DNA of 64,000 nt from Nonomuraea sp. SYSU D8015. Its GTDB lineage: Bacteria; Actinomycetota; Actinomycetes; Streptosporangiales; Streptosporangiaceae. Made by a program: the position numbers and the translations under genes. Location: NCBI RefSeq assembly GCF_008065375.1, contig NZ_VJYI01000003.1, positions 620,001-684,000 of the forward strand. The letters run 5' to 3'. Positions 1-8,553 of this stretch are shown piece after piece. The notes under the pieces were generated by a model that ran no database searches, had not been told where the DNA came from, and worked only from the letters and a program-made list of their open reading frames with translations. Numbering within the stretch: position 1 is the first letter of the stretch; each line of letters starts with the position of its first letter.

Positions 1-71
1 TGGGCGATGAGGTAGAGGTCGTGGTGGAGCGGCAGGGGGTTCGTCGGCGTGGGGGGCAACTCCCGGTTCAC
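1..71 (-). CDS. GPP34-type protein, N-terminal fragment (runs off left edge)
   Basis: Only about 23 codons are inside the window, read leftwards from a GTG at 71. The peptide contains PLHHDLYLIA, which resembles the opening of actinobacterial GPP34 (Golgi phosphoprotein 3-like) proteins, where a Leu-rich helix of the form LPL-D-YLLAHDD starts the domain. It diverges from the second GPP34-type gene at 181, so the 109 bp between them would hold both promoters. Bacterial members have no settled function; eukaryotic GOLPH3 binds phosphatidylinositol 4-phosphate. The assignment rests on a very short match and the start is uncertain. Confidence 0.4.
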   Translation of the reverse strand, partial: MNRELPPTPTNPLPLHHDLYLIA

Positions 72-180
72 CCCTTTTGGAACGGTTCGATTCGGTGATC
101 CTTCCGTAACGCGAGGCCGCCTCGCAAGATCCCCGGCGCACATTCGCCCCGCGATTCCTCCGGTGCGCCAGCAAGGGGGC

Positions 181-692
181 ATGGACCTGCTCCTGGCAGA
201 AGAACTCCTCCTGCTCGCCTACAGGCCCAAGGGCTCACCTCTCGTCGAACTGGAGAGCCTCGACTACCTGCTCAGCGCGGCCGTCCTGGCTGAGCTGGCC
301 GTCCGCGGCAGGCTCGAGCTCCGGGACGGCCGCCTCCAGGTGATCGACCCCGCGCCTGTGGGGGACGACGAACTCGACCGGCCCCTCGGCCGGCTGACCG
401 CGACGGAGCCGGCGCCGGAGTTCGGCGACTACTGGAACTCCATGTACACACCCGACCGGCGGGCGCGGTTGCTGCGGCGGCTGGCCGACAGGGGCGCGAT
501 CACCACGAGCGGCGCAGCCTTCTGAAGCTGATCAAGTACGACGAGTTCCCCGAGGCGGATCCCGGCCCGCGGGCGGCCGTTCGCGAACGGATCCGGGAGG
601 CGCTGAGCGGGGGCGAGCCCGACGCGCGCACGGTGGCGCTGATCTCACTGGGACACGCGGGCAAGGTCGCACGCGGAGAGGCCGCCATCTGA
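181..692 (+). pseudogene. GPP34 family protein, split by a frameshift
   Basis: The first part (181-525) reads MDLLLAEELLLLAYRPKGSP and matches the N-terminal half of GPP34 proteins, including an ALA/AVLAELAVRGRL helix, but stops at TGA 523-525. The missing C-terminal half is open in another frame from about 513 to TGA 690-692 (LLKLIKYDEFPEADPGP, then EPDARTVALISLGHAGKV), the usual end of the family. A one-base change near 505-515 would rejoin the two into about 170 residues, still slightly shorter than the usual 200-220. I read this as one gene broken by a recent frameshift or a sequencing error. It may form a divergent pair with a related gene at the left edge. Confidence 0.7.
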
Positions 693-730
693 GCACCGCC
701 GACCGGCGACCGCGGCCGTACCGTTCGGGG

Positions 731-1465
731 TCAGGGGAGGGTGCGGAGGCGGGATTCGAGCCCGTCGAGGATGCGCTGGAGGCCGTAGTCGAAGGCGTCG
801 TCGTTCTCGTCGGCCAGGGCGCTCGCGCGCTGCTCGGCATAGCGGGCCCGCAGCCGCGGGAAGTCCTGGACGGCTCGCTCGGCGGCCGGCCACAGCCGCT
901 CGGCCCATTCCTGCGGGCTCTGCCCGCTGCGGGCCACCATGGACAGCCACGCCGCCTCGGTGGTGGAGACCCCCAGCACGTAAGCGGTCACCGCGTTCTC
1001 CGCCCGGTCGGCCTCCTTCAGCGGGAAGCCGGCGCCCTCGAACAGGCCTAGCAGGTATTCCGATCGCCGCAGCACGTTGGGCCCGAGGTAGGCCAGCCCC
1101 GCCTCGCCGAGCTTGGTGGCGACCCACGGGTGGCGCAGAATGGTCGCGCGGAGCTCGTGCGCGATCTTGGTGACGGCGGCCCGCCAGTCGGCCGGATCGC
1201 CGATCTCGGGCAGGGGCAGCTCGCCGTAGACCTCGTCCACGGCGAGCTCGAACAGCTCGTCCTTGTTGGCGACGTGCCGGTAGAGCGAGGTGGCGCCCGC
1301 GCCGAGCCTGCTGCCGAGGCGGCGCATGCTCAGCGCGTCGAGGCCCTCCTCGTCGAGCAGCCGCACGGCCTCGGCCACGATGTGCCCCCTGCTCAGGACC
1401 GGTTGCTCCCGCTCTTTGCGCGGGCGGGCCCACACCGACGGGATCGGCTGCTCATCTGCCGGCAT
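731..1465 (-). CDS. TetR/AcrR family transcriptional regulator
   Basis: The 244-aa protein has a TetR N-terminal helix-turn-helix at roughly residues 22-75 (SRGHIVAEAVRLL, then LGSRLGAGATSLYRHVANKD). The C-terminal ligand-binding domain is of the TetR_C type common in tetracycline and drug-efflux repressors, with the ILRHPW motif and long helices. I chose the ATG at 1465, which has AGGG about 8 bases upstream; an in-frame GTG lies 6 bases earlier. It is followed 58 bases earlier in the window by the end of the MetE-like gene on the same strand, so it may be the last gene of that unit or have its own promoter. The ligand is unknown. Confidence 0.85.
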   Translation of the reverse strand: MPADEQPIPSVWARPRKEREQPVLSRGHIVAEAVRLLDEEGLDALSMRRLGSRLGAGATSLYRHVANKDELFELAVDEVYGELPLPEIGDPADWRAAVTKIAHELRATILRHPWVATKLGEAGLAYLGPNVLRRSEYLLGLFEGAGFPLKEADRAENAVTAYVLGVSTTEAAWLSMVARSGQSPQEWAERLWPAAERAVQDFPRLRARYAEQRASALADENDDAFDYGLQRILDGLESRLRTLP

Positions 1466-1528
1466 GCCCACACCCTAGCGCACCGCGTACGCCGTTCCCG
1501 TTGCGGGCACGCCGTACGCACCGGGCGA

Positions 1529-2629
1529 TCAGCCCCACACCTCCTGCGCGGTCTCGACGATCAGGCGGAGCTTGGCGAACTGCTGGTCGGCCGTGAGCTC
1601 GTTGCCCTCCACCGTGGAGGAGAACCCGCACTGCGGCGACAGGCACAGCTGGTCGAGGTCGACGAACTTCGCGGCCTCGTCGATGCGCCGCTTCAGCGTG
1701 TCCTTCGACTCCAGCTCGCCCCGCTTCGTCGTGACCAGCCCGAGCACCACCATCTTCCCCTTGGGCACGTACCGCAGCGGCTCGAAGCCGCCCGACCGCT
1801 CGTCGTCGTACTCCAGGAAGAACCCGTCCACCTTGAGCTCGGAGAACAGCGCCTCGGCGACGAAGTCGTAGCTGCCGGAGGCGGCCCAGGAGGAGCGGAA
1901 GTTGCCGCGGCACATGTGCGTGGTGATCGTCATCCCGGCGGGCTTGGCGGCGAGGGCGGCGTTGATCTGCTTGATGTAGCGCAGGTGCATGTGCTCGGCG
2001 TCGTCGCCCCGCGACTCCAGCTCGGCCCGCTGGGCGGGGTCGTTGAGGTAGGCGAGGCTGGTGTCGTCGAACTGCAGGTACGTGCACCCCAGCGCGCCGA
2101 TCCTGCGCACCTGCTCGGCGTAGGCCGCGCTCAGGTCGCGCCAGAACTCCTCGACGTCCGGGTAGACCTTCGGGTCGATGGCGGCGGGCCCGCCCCGGTA
2201 GTGCACCATGCTGGGCGACGGAATCGTCAGCTTCGGCACCGCCGTGGTGACGGTGTCGCGCAGGAACATGAAGTCGTCGGCGAAGATCGGCTCGTTCAGC
2301 TTGATCCGGTCGTGCACCCGCAGCGCCGCAGGGGTGAACTCGATGTCGCCCTGCTGGTTGTGGAAGCGCACCGTGATGCGCTCGTCGGCGGCCGGGGCGA
2401 CGCCGCCGAGCCGGTAGATGAAGTCCATGTGCCAGGAGGCCCGCCGGAACTCGCCGTCCGTCGCGCTCTGCAGGCCGATCTCCTCCTGCCTGCGCACCAC
2501 CTCTCTGATGGCCTCGTCCTCGGCCTCCCGCAACTCGTCGCCGGCGAGGCTCTCGCGGGCGCGGAGCAGTGACTGCGGGCGCAGGAGGCTGCCGACGTGG
2601 TCGGCGCGGAAGGGCGGTGTGGTACGCAT
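1529..2629 (-). CDS. MetE-like cobalamin-independent methyltransferase
   Basis: This 366-aa protein is a single-barrel relative of the C-terminal catalytic half of MetE, not full-length MetE (about 750 aa). It opens with the family motif HVGSLLRP at 11-18. All four zinc ligands expected from MetE can be placed: His238 and Cys240 in THMC, Glu273 in FLEYDD and Cys334 in SPQCGF. Zinc would activate a thiol such as homocysteine for methyl transfer. It starts four bases after the acyl-CoA synthetase stop codon, with GGGAG ahead of the ATG, so the two are one operon. The real thiol and methyl donor cannot be told; short paralogues of this kind often act outside methionine synthesis. Confidence 0.85.
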   Translation of the reverse strand: MRTTPPFRADHVGSLLRPQSLLRARESLAGDELREAEDEAIREVVRRQEEIGLQSATDGEFRRASWHMDFIYRLGGVAPAADERITVRFHNQQGDIEFTPAALRVHDRIKLNEPIFADDFMFLRDTVTTAVPKLTIPSPSMVHYRGGPAAIDPKVYPDVEEFWRDLSAAYAEQVRRIGALGCTYLQFDDTSLAYLNDPAQRAELESRGDDAEHMHLRYIKQINAALAAKPAGMTITTHMCRGNFRSSWAASGSYDFVAEALFSELKVDGFFLEYDDERSGGFEPLRYVPKGKMVVLGLVTTKRGELESKDTLKRRIDEAAKFVDLDQLCLSPQCGFSSTVEGNELTADQQFAKLRLIVETAQEVWG

Positions 2630-2635
2630 GGCGGA

Positions 2636-4114
2636 TCAACTCCCGTAGAGCTTGCGGAGCGGAGACTTGAGCAGCTTGCCTGCCGCGTTCTTGGGCAGTT
2701 CAGGGACGAATTCCAGATATTTCGGGATCTTGAAGCGGGCCACCCGGCCCTCCAGATACTTCAGCAGTTCGTCGGCGTCGGCCGTCGCGCCCGGCCGCAG
2801 GATGACCAGGGCCTTGCCGACCTCCCCCCACCGGTCGTCGGGCACGCCGATCACCGCGCACTCGGCGACCGCCGGGTGACCGTACAGGACGCTCTCGACC
2901 TCGGCGGGGTAGATGTTCTCGCCGCCGGAGATGATCACGTCGTTGATCCGGTCGGAGATGCGCACGTAGCCGTCCTCGTCGGCGACGCCGACGTCGCCGG
3001 AGCGGAACCAGCCGTCGGGTGAGAGCACCTTCGCGGTCTCCTCGGGGCGCCGCCAGTAGCCGGGCATGACGTTGGGGCCATGGACGTAGACCTCGCCGGG
3101 CTCGCCGGGGCCGGCGTCCGCGCCCTCGGGCGTGACCAGGCGGACGTCGGAGAAGAAGCACGGCACACCGGCCGAGCCGGCCTTGTCGACCGAGTGCTCG
3201 GCCGCGAGGAAGAGGGCCCCGGGCGCGGTCTCGGTCATGCCGTACCCCTGCAGGAACGTCAGCCCGCGCTCCTGGTAGGTCCGGATCAGCGGCAGCGGCA
3301 CCGGCGCTCCCCCACACAGCAGGTGGCGCAGGCTGGACAGGTCGGCGCCCGCCCAGCGCGGCGACCGGGCGAGGAAGCCGAACATCGACGGCACCCCGAA
3401 CATCACCGTCACCCGCTCGCGCTCGATGAGGTCGAACGTCCGGTCCACGTCGAAGGACGGCTCCAAGATGGCCCGGCCGCCCTTGAGCACGGTCGGGACC
3501 AGCGTCTGGGCCAGGGCCGCGATGTGGAACAGCGGCGCGCTGATCAGCGTGACCTCGTCGTGCGCGAACGGCACGTCGACCAGCAGGTTGACGGCGTTCC
3601 ACGTGAGGTTGGCGTGGGTGAGCATGGCGCCCTTGGGGCGTCCGGTGGTGCCCGAGGTGTACATGATCAGGCACACGTCGTCCTGGCTCACCGGCTCGTC
3701 GATCGGCTCGGGCGAGCCCGACGCGAGCAGGTCCTCGTAGGCGGCGGCCGGGACGTGGCGGCCGGGCAGCCCGTCGCCGTCGCGCCCCTCCCCCAGCAGC
3801 AGCACGGCCGCGTCGGCGTCCTCCAGGATGAAGCGCAGCTCGGGCGTGGCCAGCCGGGTGTTGAGCGGGACGAACACCGCCCCCAGCAGCCCGGCCGCGA
3901 AGAACGTCTCCACCAGCGCGGGGGAGTTCGGCCCGAGGAAGGCGACCCGGTCGCCGCGCCCCACGCCGAGGCCGCCCAGCGCGCGGGCCAGTCGATACGT
4001 CCGTTCCCGCAGGTCGCGATAGGTGAGGTCGCGGCCGCGGCAGCTCAGCGCTACCCGGTCGGGCGTCATGCGGGCCCGGCGGGCGGGCCACGACCCAAGC
4101 CCCTGGTTTCGCAT
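2636..4114 (-). CDS. AMP-dependent acyl-CoA synthetase/ligase
   Basis: This 492-aa ANL-superfamily enzyme activates a carboxylic acid to an acyl-adenylate and then to a CoA thioester. The P-loop motif YTSGTTGRPKGAM lies near residue 155, the YGMTE motif follows, and the C-terminal domain has GWFRSGDVG and the catalytic Lys context PKNAAGKLLK. The ATG at 4114 has a GAAGGA ribosome binding site 7 bases upstream; a TTG further out is a poorer choice. It leads an operon with the MetE-like gene and runs next to a PaaX-type repressor and a Liv-type importer. That setting suggests uptake and CoA activation of an organic or aromatic acid, which is inference; the acid itself is not visible. Confidence 0.88.
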   Translation of the reverse strand: MRNQGLGSWPARRARMTPDRVALSCRGRDLTYRDLRERTYRLARALGGLGVGRGDRVAFLGPNSPALVETFFAAGLLGAVFVPLNTRLATPELRFILEDADAAVLLLGEGRDGDGLPGRHVPAAAYEDLLASGSPEPIDEPVSQDDVCLIMYTSGTTGRPKGAMLTHANLTWNAVNLLVDVPFAHDEVTLISAPLFHIAALAQTLVPTVLKGGRAILEPSFDVDRTFDLIERERVTVMFGVPSMFGFLARSPRWAGADLSSLRHLLCGGAPVPLPLIRTYQERGLTFLQGYGMTETAPGALFLAAEHSVDKAGSAGVPCFFSDVRLVTPEGADAGPGEPGEVYVHGPNVMPGYWRRPEETAKVLSPDGWFRSGDVGVADEDGYVRISDRINDVIISGGENIYPAEVESVLYGHPAVAECAVIGVPDDRWGEVGKALVILRPGATADADELLKYLEGRVARFKIPKYLEFVPELPKNAAGKLLKSPLRKLYGS

Positions 4115-4158
4115 CAGTGCTCCTTCAGGGCTCAAGTTAGGCCACTATGCGATTGCTG

Positions 4159-4956
4159 TCACCGTTCTGCCCAAGTTTCGTCGGGGACCGTGTCGAGAAG
4201 CCGCTCGACGATCGCCGCGGCCTCCGGCCTGAACCGCTCGTGCAGCGTGTGGCAGACCCGCTGGGCCTTCTCCGCCGGCCAGTCGTGCGGCAGGTAACGC
4301 AGCGGGAGCCGCGGGTCGGTCCGGATGATCTGCAGCCAGCCGGTGAGCAGCGTGAGCGAGCGGGCCAGGTCGTCGGGCGCGTCGGGCGCGGGATCGGCCC
4401 GGTCCCAGCGGCATAAGAACTCCTCGTAGCGCTTCTCCAGCCCGCCCAGGTCGTACGCGATCCGCACCAGCGCCTGCATGTCGGTGGGCCTCCGCGGCTC
4501 GGCGGAGAACACCTTGACCTCCACCCCGGGCACCCGCGGGGCCTCCACCTCGCCGGGGGCCATCCACAGCCCGTTCTGCAGCGGGCCGAACCCGGCCCAG
4601 ATCAGCCGCGAGCGCAGCTCGTGCCGCTGCCGCTGCCACGATTCGGGCAGCGAGAAGCCGATCAGCGTCCACCGGTCCTCGTCGGCGTCGTTGACCACGC
4701 CGCTGTGCCAGATGCGGCGCTCGCCGTCCTTGAGCACCTCGGTGCTGGTCGGGGTGAGGCCGAAGTACATCCGCCGGCCCGAGCGCTGGCGGCGCAGCAG
4801 CCCGCGGCGGACCATCCTGGTCAGCGTCGAGCGCGTGGCCTCCTCCGAGATCCCGACCTTGGCGAAGGCCTCGATGAAGCTGGCCGAGGCGACGCAGATC
4901 CCGCGCCCGTACACGTGATCGCCGAGAAAGGTGAGCAGCACCGATTGCGGCCTCAC
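4159..4956 (-). CDS. PaaX family transcriptional repressor
   Basis: The 265-aa protein starts RPQSVLLTFLGDHV, has a winged-helix segment with TRSTLTRMVRRGLLRRQRSG, and ends in the PaaX C-terminal domain. PaaX proteins repress catabolic genes and are released by aryl-CoA thioesters such as phenylacetyl-CoA. The start is a GTG at 4956 with GGGGGAGGAG just upstream. The same open frame continues far upstream without a plausible start, which I regard as chance. The gene is divergent from the importer operon, and the 87-bp gap holds an inverted repeat on the importer -10 element, the natural place for this repressor to act. The inducer here is unknown. Confidence 0.85.
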   Translation of the reverse strand: MRPQSVLLTFLGDHVYGRGICVASASFIEAFAKVGISEEATRSTLTRMVRRGLLRRQRSGRRMYFGLTPTSTEVLKDGERRIWHSGVVNDADEDRWTLIGFSLPESWQRQRHELRSRLIWAGFGPLQNGLWMAPGEVEAPRVPGVEVKVFSAEPRRPTDMQALVRIAYDLGGLEKRYEEFLCRWDRADPAPDAPDDLARSLTLLTGWLQIIRTDPRLPLRYLPHDWPAEKAQRVCHTLHERFRPEAAAIVERLLDTVPDETWAER

Positions 4957-4987
4957 GAATCTCCTCCCCCGGATGTTGGGCAAAGCA

Positions 4988-5016
4988 TTGACAGCCGTAA
5001 TGTACATGCCTACATT
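4988..5016 (+). promoter_or_regulatory. Importer promoter with overlapping inverted-repeat operator
   Basis: TTGACA (4988-4993) and TACATT (5011-5016) are separated by 17 bp, close to the consensus of a vegetative actinobacterial promoter. AATGTA (4999-5004) and TACATT (5011-5016) form an inverted repeat with a 6-bp spacer whose right arm is the -10 box. A repressor bound here would block the importer operon. The adjacent PaaX-type protein is the obvious candidate; that link is inference. Confidence 0.65.
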
Positions 5017-5043
5017 CGGGCCACATCGGCCCAGGAGGTCCTG

Positions 5044-6228
5044 ATGCGCAGGCTTCTTCCGTCCCTGGTCTGTTTGACGCTGGCCCTGACCGCGTGCGGC
5101 GGTGACACGGGCGGCGGCGCCCAAGATCCGATCAAGGTCGGCCTCATCGTCTCCCTGACCGGCAACTACACGCCGCTCGGGAGCGAGGACAAGAAGGCCG
5201 TCGAGCTGGCGGTCGAACAGGTCAACGCGCAGGGCGGGCTGCTCGGCCGCAGGGTGGAGCTCGTCACGCGAGACGACAAGACCGCCCCCGACCAGGGCAT
5301 CGTGGCCTACAACCAGATCAAGGGCGAGATCGACGCGCTGATCGGGCCGGTGTTCTCCAACTCGGCGCTCGCGGTGGAGCCGCTGGCGCAGCGCGACAAG
5401 ATGCCGTATCTGTCGCTGGCGCCGGCGCAGGAGCAGGTCGAGCCGATCAAGTCGTACATCTTCGTCACGCCCGCCCTGTCCAGCATGTACGCCGAGCGCT
5501 ACCTGCAGTACATCCAGGCCCAGGGCATCAAGACGATCGCGGTGGCGTGGGACTCCAAGAGCGCCTATTCGGTGTCCGGGCACAAGTCGATGGTCGAGCT
5601 GGCGCCGAAGTACAACGTCAAGATCGCCGTGGACGAGCCGTACGAGACCACGAACTCCGACTTCAGCGCGATGTTCCAGCACGTGCGCGACTCCGACGCC
5701 GAGGCTCTGGTGTTCTGGGGCTCCGGCGCGCCCGGCGTGACGGCCGCCAAGCAGTACGTCGCCTCGGGGCTCAAGACGCCGCTGTTCCTGACCGCGTCCC
5801 AGGCCAGCAAGCTGTGGCTGGAGCCGATGGGCAGCGCCGCCGAGGGCATGACCGTGCAGAGCGCCATCGGCGTCGTCGGCGAGTTCCTGCCGGCCGGCAA
5901 GCAGAAGCAGGTCATCGAGCAGATGGCCGAGCCGTACCAGCAGAAGCACGGCTACCCGCCGCCGCAGTTCGCGCAGGACGGCTACAGCGCGAGCCTGCTG
6001 CTGTTCGAGGCGATCAGGAAGGCCGGCAGCACGGACAAGACCAAGATCCAGCAGGCGCTGGAGAAGATGGACCTGATCACGCCGAACGGCCGCTTCCGCT
6101 ACTCCCCCACCGACCACTCCGGGCTCTCCCCCGAGTACATCTCGGTCAACACGGTGAAGAACGGCAAGTTCGTCCCGACCGAGTGGGCCATGGAGCAGCT
6201 CACCAAGACCGTCAACGCGGCGGGGTAG
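5044..6228 (+). CDS. ABC importer substrate-binding lipoprotein (Leu/Ile/Val type)
   Basis: This 394-aa periplasmic-binding-type lipoprotein has a signal peptide ending in the lipobox LTAC with Cys18 as the lipidated residue. The rest is a type I Peripla_BP_6 fold: IKVGLIVSLTGNYTPLG, VNAQGGLLGRRVELVTRDD, ALIGPVFSN and, later, FAQDGYSASLLLFEAI. It captures the substrate outside the membrane and passes it to the permeases downstream. The ATG follows an AGGAGG-like site (5034-5039). It is the first gene of a five-gene operon. The family name points to branched-chain amino acids, but the PaaX-type regulator and nearby acyl-CoA synthetase make an aromatic or other organic acid equally possible. 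Confidence 0.9.
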   Translation: MRRLLPSLVCLTLALTACGGDTGGGAQDPIKVGLIVSLTGNYTPLGSEDKKAVELAVEQVNAQGGLLGRRVELVTRDDKTAPDQGIVAYNQIKGEIDALIGPVFSNSALAVEPLAQRDKMPYLSLAPAQEQVEPIKSYIFVTPALSSMYAERYLQYIQAQGIKTIAVAWDSKSAYSVSGHKSMVELAPKYNVKIAVDEPYETTNSDFSAMFQHVRDSDAEALVFWGSGAPGVTAAKQYVASGLKTPLFLTASQASKLWLEPMGSAAEGMTVQSAIGVVGEFLPAGKQKQVIEQMAEPYQQKHGYPPPQFAQDGYSASLLLFEAIRKAGSTDKTKIQQALEKMDLITPNGRFRYSPTDHSGLSPEYISVNTVKNGKFVPTEWAMEQLTKTVNAAG

Positions 6229-6231
6229 CGC

Positions 6232-6987
6232 GTGCTGGCGGTCGACGGGGTCTCCCGCTCCTTCGGGGGCGTCTACGCCGTCCGCGACGTCTCGCTGAGC
6301 GTCGCGGACGGCGAGGTCTGCGGCATCATCGGGCCCAACGGGGCGGGCAAGTCCACGTTGTTCAACCTGATCACCGGGCATCTGGCGGCCGACCGCGGCG
6401 AGATCTCCTTCCTCGGGCACCGTGTCGACCGGCTCGCGCCGCATCGGCGGGCCAGGCTGGGCATGTCGATCGTCTTCCAGGCGGCCCGGGTGTTCCGCGG
6501 CATGACGGTCAGGGAGAACGTCATGGTGGGGATGCACGGGCGGACCGGCGCGGGCTTCGTGTCGGCGGCCCTGCGGCTCCCGCGGCACCACCACGACGAG
6601 CGCGAGATCGCGACGCATGCGGACGCCGCTCTGGAGCGCGTGGGGCTGACGGGGTGGGCGGACCGACCCGCCGACCGGCTGCCGATCGGGCAGCAGCGGG
6701 CACTCCAGCTGGCCCGCGCGCTGTGCGCGCGGCCCCGGCTGCTGCTGCTCGACGAGCCCGCCTCCGGGCTGCGTGCACAGGAACGCGAGCGGCTGGCGGC
6801 GCTGGTGGCTGAGCTGCGCGCGGACGGGCTGACCATCCTGCTCATCGAGCACGACGTGGCGTTCGTGACCCGGCTCGCCGACCGGCTCGTGGTGCTCGAC
6901 CTGGGCCAGGTCATCGCCGACGGCCCGCCCGCCGAGGTGCGCTCCGATCCGCTCGTGCTCGCCGCCTACCTCGGACAAGCCTCATGA
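6232..6987 (+). CDS. livG: ABC importer ATP-binding protein LivG type
   Basis: This 251-aa cytoplasmic ATPase has Walker A GPNGAGKST near residue 34, a Q-loop around FQAARVFRGMTV, a variant signature LPIGQQRALQLARAL in place of LSGGQ, and Walker B LLLLDEP. The C-terminal stretch LGQVIADGPPAEVRSDPLV is the branched-chain transporter tail that marks LivG. It starts with GTG three bases after the binding-protein stop. Its last codons overlap the LivF start (ATGA), so the two ATPases are translationally coupled and should form the heterodimer that powers import. Confidence 0.92.
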   Translation: MLAVDGVSRSFGGVYAVRDVSLSVADGEVCGIIGPNGAGKSTLFNLITGHLAADRGEISFLGHRVDRLAPHRRARLGMSIVFQAARVFRGMTVRENVMVGMHGRTGAGFVSAALRLPRHHHDEREIATHADAALERVGLTGWADRPADRLPIGQQRALQLARALCARPRLLLLDEPASGLRAQERERLAALVAELRADGLTILLIEHDVAFVTRLADRLVVLDLGQVIADGPPAEVRSDPLVLAAYLGQAS

Positions 6988-7643
6988 TCGACGTCAGGGC
7001 CCTCGTCGTCTCGTACGGCGCCGCCACCGCGCTGGAGCACGTCACGCTCAGCGTCGGCAAGGGCGAGATGGTGGCGTTGCTCGGCCCGAACGGCGCGGGT
7101 AAGTCCACGCTGGCCAACACGCTCGCCGGCCTGCTGAAACCCGCCTCGGGGACGGTGGAGGTCGGCGGCCGGCTGGCGCTGATCCCGGAGGGCCGCCAGC
7201 TCTTTCCGGATTTGTCGGTCGAGGACAATCTGATGCTGGGCGGCTGGCGCTCCGGCGAGCGCGACCCGTCCTTCGTCTATGAGCTGCTGCCCCGGCTGGC
7301 GGAGATCCGGCGGCGGCGGGCCGGCGTGCTGTCCGGCGGCGAGCAGCAGATGGTGGCGTTCGGGCGGGCCCTGATGTCGCGCCCGTCGGTGCTCGTGGTG
7401 GACGAGCTGTCCCTGGGCCTCGCGCCCAACGTCGTCACCGACCTGGCCGAGCACCTGGCGGCGCTCAACCGCTCCCAGGGGCTGACCGTGCTGCTCATCG
7501 AGCAGAACGCGCGCCTCGCCTTCGACCTGTGCGGCCGGGCGTACGTGCTGGAGTCCAGTCGGATTGTGGCCGAGGGGGACTGCGCGGAACTCGCCGAGGA
7601 CCCGAAGGTGGCCGGCGCGTACCTGGGCGGTGCGATCACATGA
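6984..7643 (+). CDS. livF: ABC importer ATP-binding protein LivF type
   Basis: This 219-aa ATPase has Walker A GPNGAGKST near residue 35, signature LSGGEQQMVAFGRAL and Walker B VLVVDELSLGLAP, where the usual DEPS is DELS. The short length and QNARLAF motif fit LivF. It overlaps the end of livG by four bases and is followed 49 bases later by the first permease gene. It partners LivG on the inner face of the LivH/LivM permease. Confidence 0.92.
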   Translation: MIDVRALVVSYGAATALEHVTLSVGKGEMVALLGPNGAGKSTLANTLAGLLKPASGTVEVGGRLALIPEGRQLFPDLSVEDNLMLGGWRSGERDPSFVYELLPRLAEIRRRRAGVLSGGEQQMVAFGRALMSRPSVLVVDELSLGLAPNVVTDLAEHLAALNRSQGLTVLLIEQNARLAFDLCGRAYVLESSRIVAEGDCAELAEDPKVAGAYLGGAIT

Positions 7644-7692
7644 AAGCTTGGAACGGCGGGACCGGCATGCGCGCAGGGGCGGCGTGGACGAC

Positions 7693-8553
7693 ATGAGCGC
7701 GTTCCTCACCTACCTCCTCAACGGGCTGGCCGTCGGGTGCGCGATCGCGCTCATCGCCAGCGGCCTGGTCGTCATCCACCGGGTGACGGGCGTGGTGAAC
7801 TTCGCGCAGGGCACGTTCGCCGTCGTGGCGGGGCTGTGCATGTCGTCGCTGCTCGGGCTCGGGCTCCCGCACGGGGCGAGCGAGGTGGCGGCCGTGCTGG
7901 CGGCGACGGTCGCGGGCCTGCTGACGGGGCTCGCGGCCATCGGCAAGCCGGGCGTCACGCCGCTGTCGTCGCTGATCGTCACGCTCGGCGTCGGGGTGCT
8001 GGCCTACGCGGTGGAGATCGTGCTGTGGGGCGACCAGCCGCGCTCGGCCCCCGGGCTGGCGGGCTCGGTGACCGTGGCAGGTGCGCGGATCCAGACGCAG
8101 TACCTACTGGTCATCGCGGTGACCGCGCTGACTTTCGTCGCACTCGCGCTGTTCTTCGGCCGCACGTATTTGGGCAAGGCGCTGACCGCGTGCGCGTCCA
8201 ACCCGTACGCCGCCCGCGTCGTCGGCATCGACGTGCGGCGGATGGGCCTGCTGGCCTTCGCGCTGGGCGGGCTGCTCGGCGGCATCGCCGGGGTGCTGGT
8301 GACGCCGATGCGGCCGATCTCGTTCGACACCGACGTCACGCTCATCGTGAACGCCTTCGCCGCGGCCGTCTTCGGCGCGCTGACCCGGCCGGTGGTCACG
8401 CTGGCCGGGGCGCTGGTGCTCGGCGTGGCCGAGACCATGGCGGCCGGGTACGGCTACGGCTCCCACCAGTTGGAGATCGCGCTCGGCCTCATGATCGTCG
8501 TCATGATCGTCCAAGCGAGCCGCCGCACGGCCATCTCCCAGGAGTCGACGTGA
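7693..8553 (+). CDS. livH: ABC importer permease LivH type
   Basis: This 286-aa integral membrane protein opens with FLTYLLNGLAVGCAIALIAS, the usual LivH first helix, followed by the family motif VNFAQGTF. About eight hydrophobic segments can be traced. The conserved cytoplasmic stretch GKALTACASNPYAARVVGID contacts the ATPases in this family. I chose ATG 7693; an upstream extension in the same frame overlaps livF and lacks membrane character. It forms the translocation pore together with LivM, which follows after an unusual repeated ribosome-binding region. Confidence 0.9.
   Translation: MSAFLTYLLNGLAVGCAIALIASGLVVIHRVTGVVNFAQGTFAVVAGLCMSSLLGLGLPHGASEVAAVLAATVAGLLTGLAAIGKPGVTPLSSLIVTLGVGVLAYAVEIVLWGDQPRSAPGLAGSVTVAGARIQTQYLLVIAVTALTFVALALFFGRTYLGKALTACASNPYAARVVGIDVRRMGLLAFALGGLLGGIAGVLVTPMRPISFDTDVTLIVNAFAAAVFGALTRPVVTLAGALVLGVAETMAAGYGYGSHQLEIALGLMIVVMIVQASRRTAISQEST

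Noticed and set aside
2630..2660. A riboswitch upstream of the MetE-like gene
   Set aside because: Only four bases separate it from the upstream stop codon, leaving no leader for a cobalamin or SAM element.
4957..6978. Long minus-strand frame continuing upstream of the PaaX-type gene across the importer genes
   Set aside because: The PaaX-type domain starts at the GTG with a strong ribosome binding site at 4956; everything upstream lacks family resemblance and overlaps two well-defined genes.
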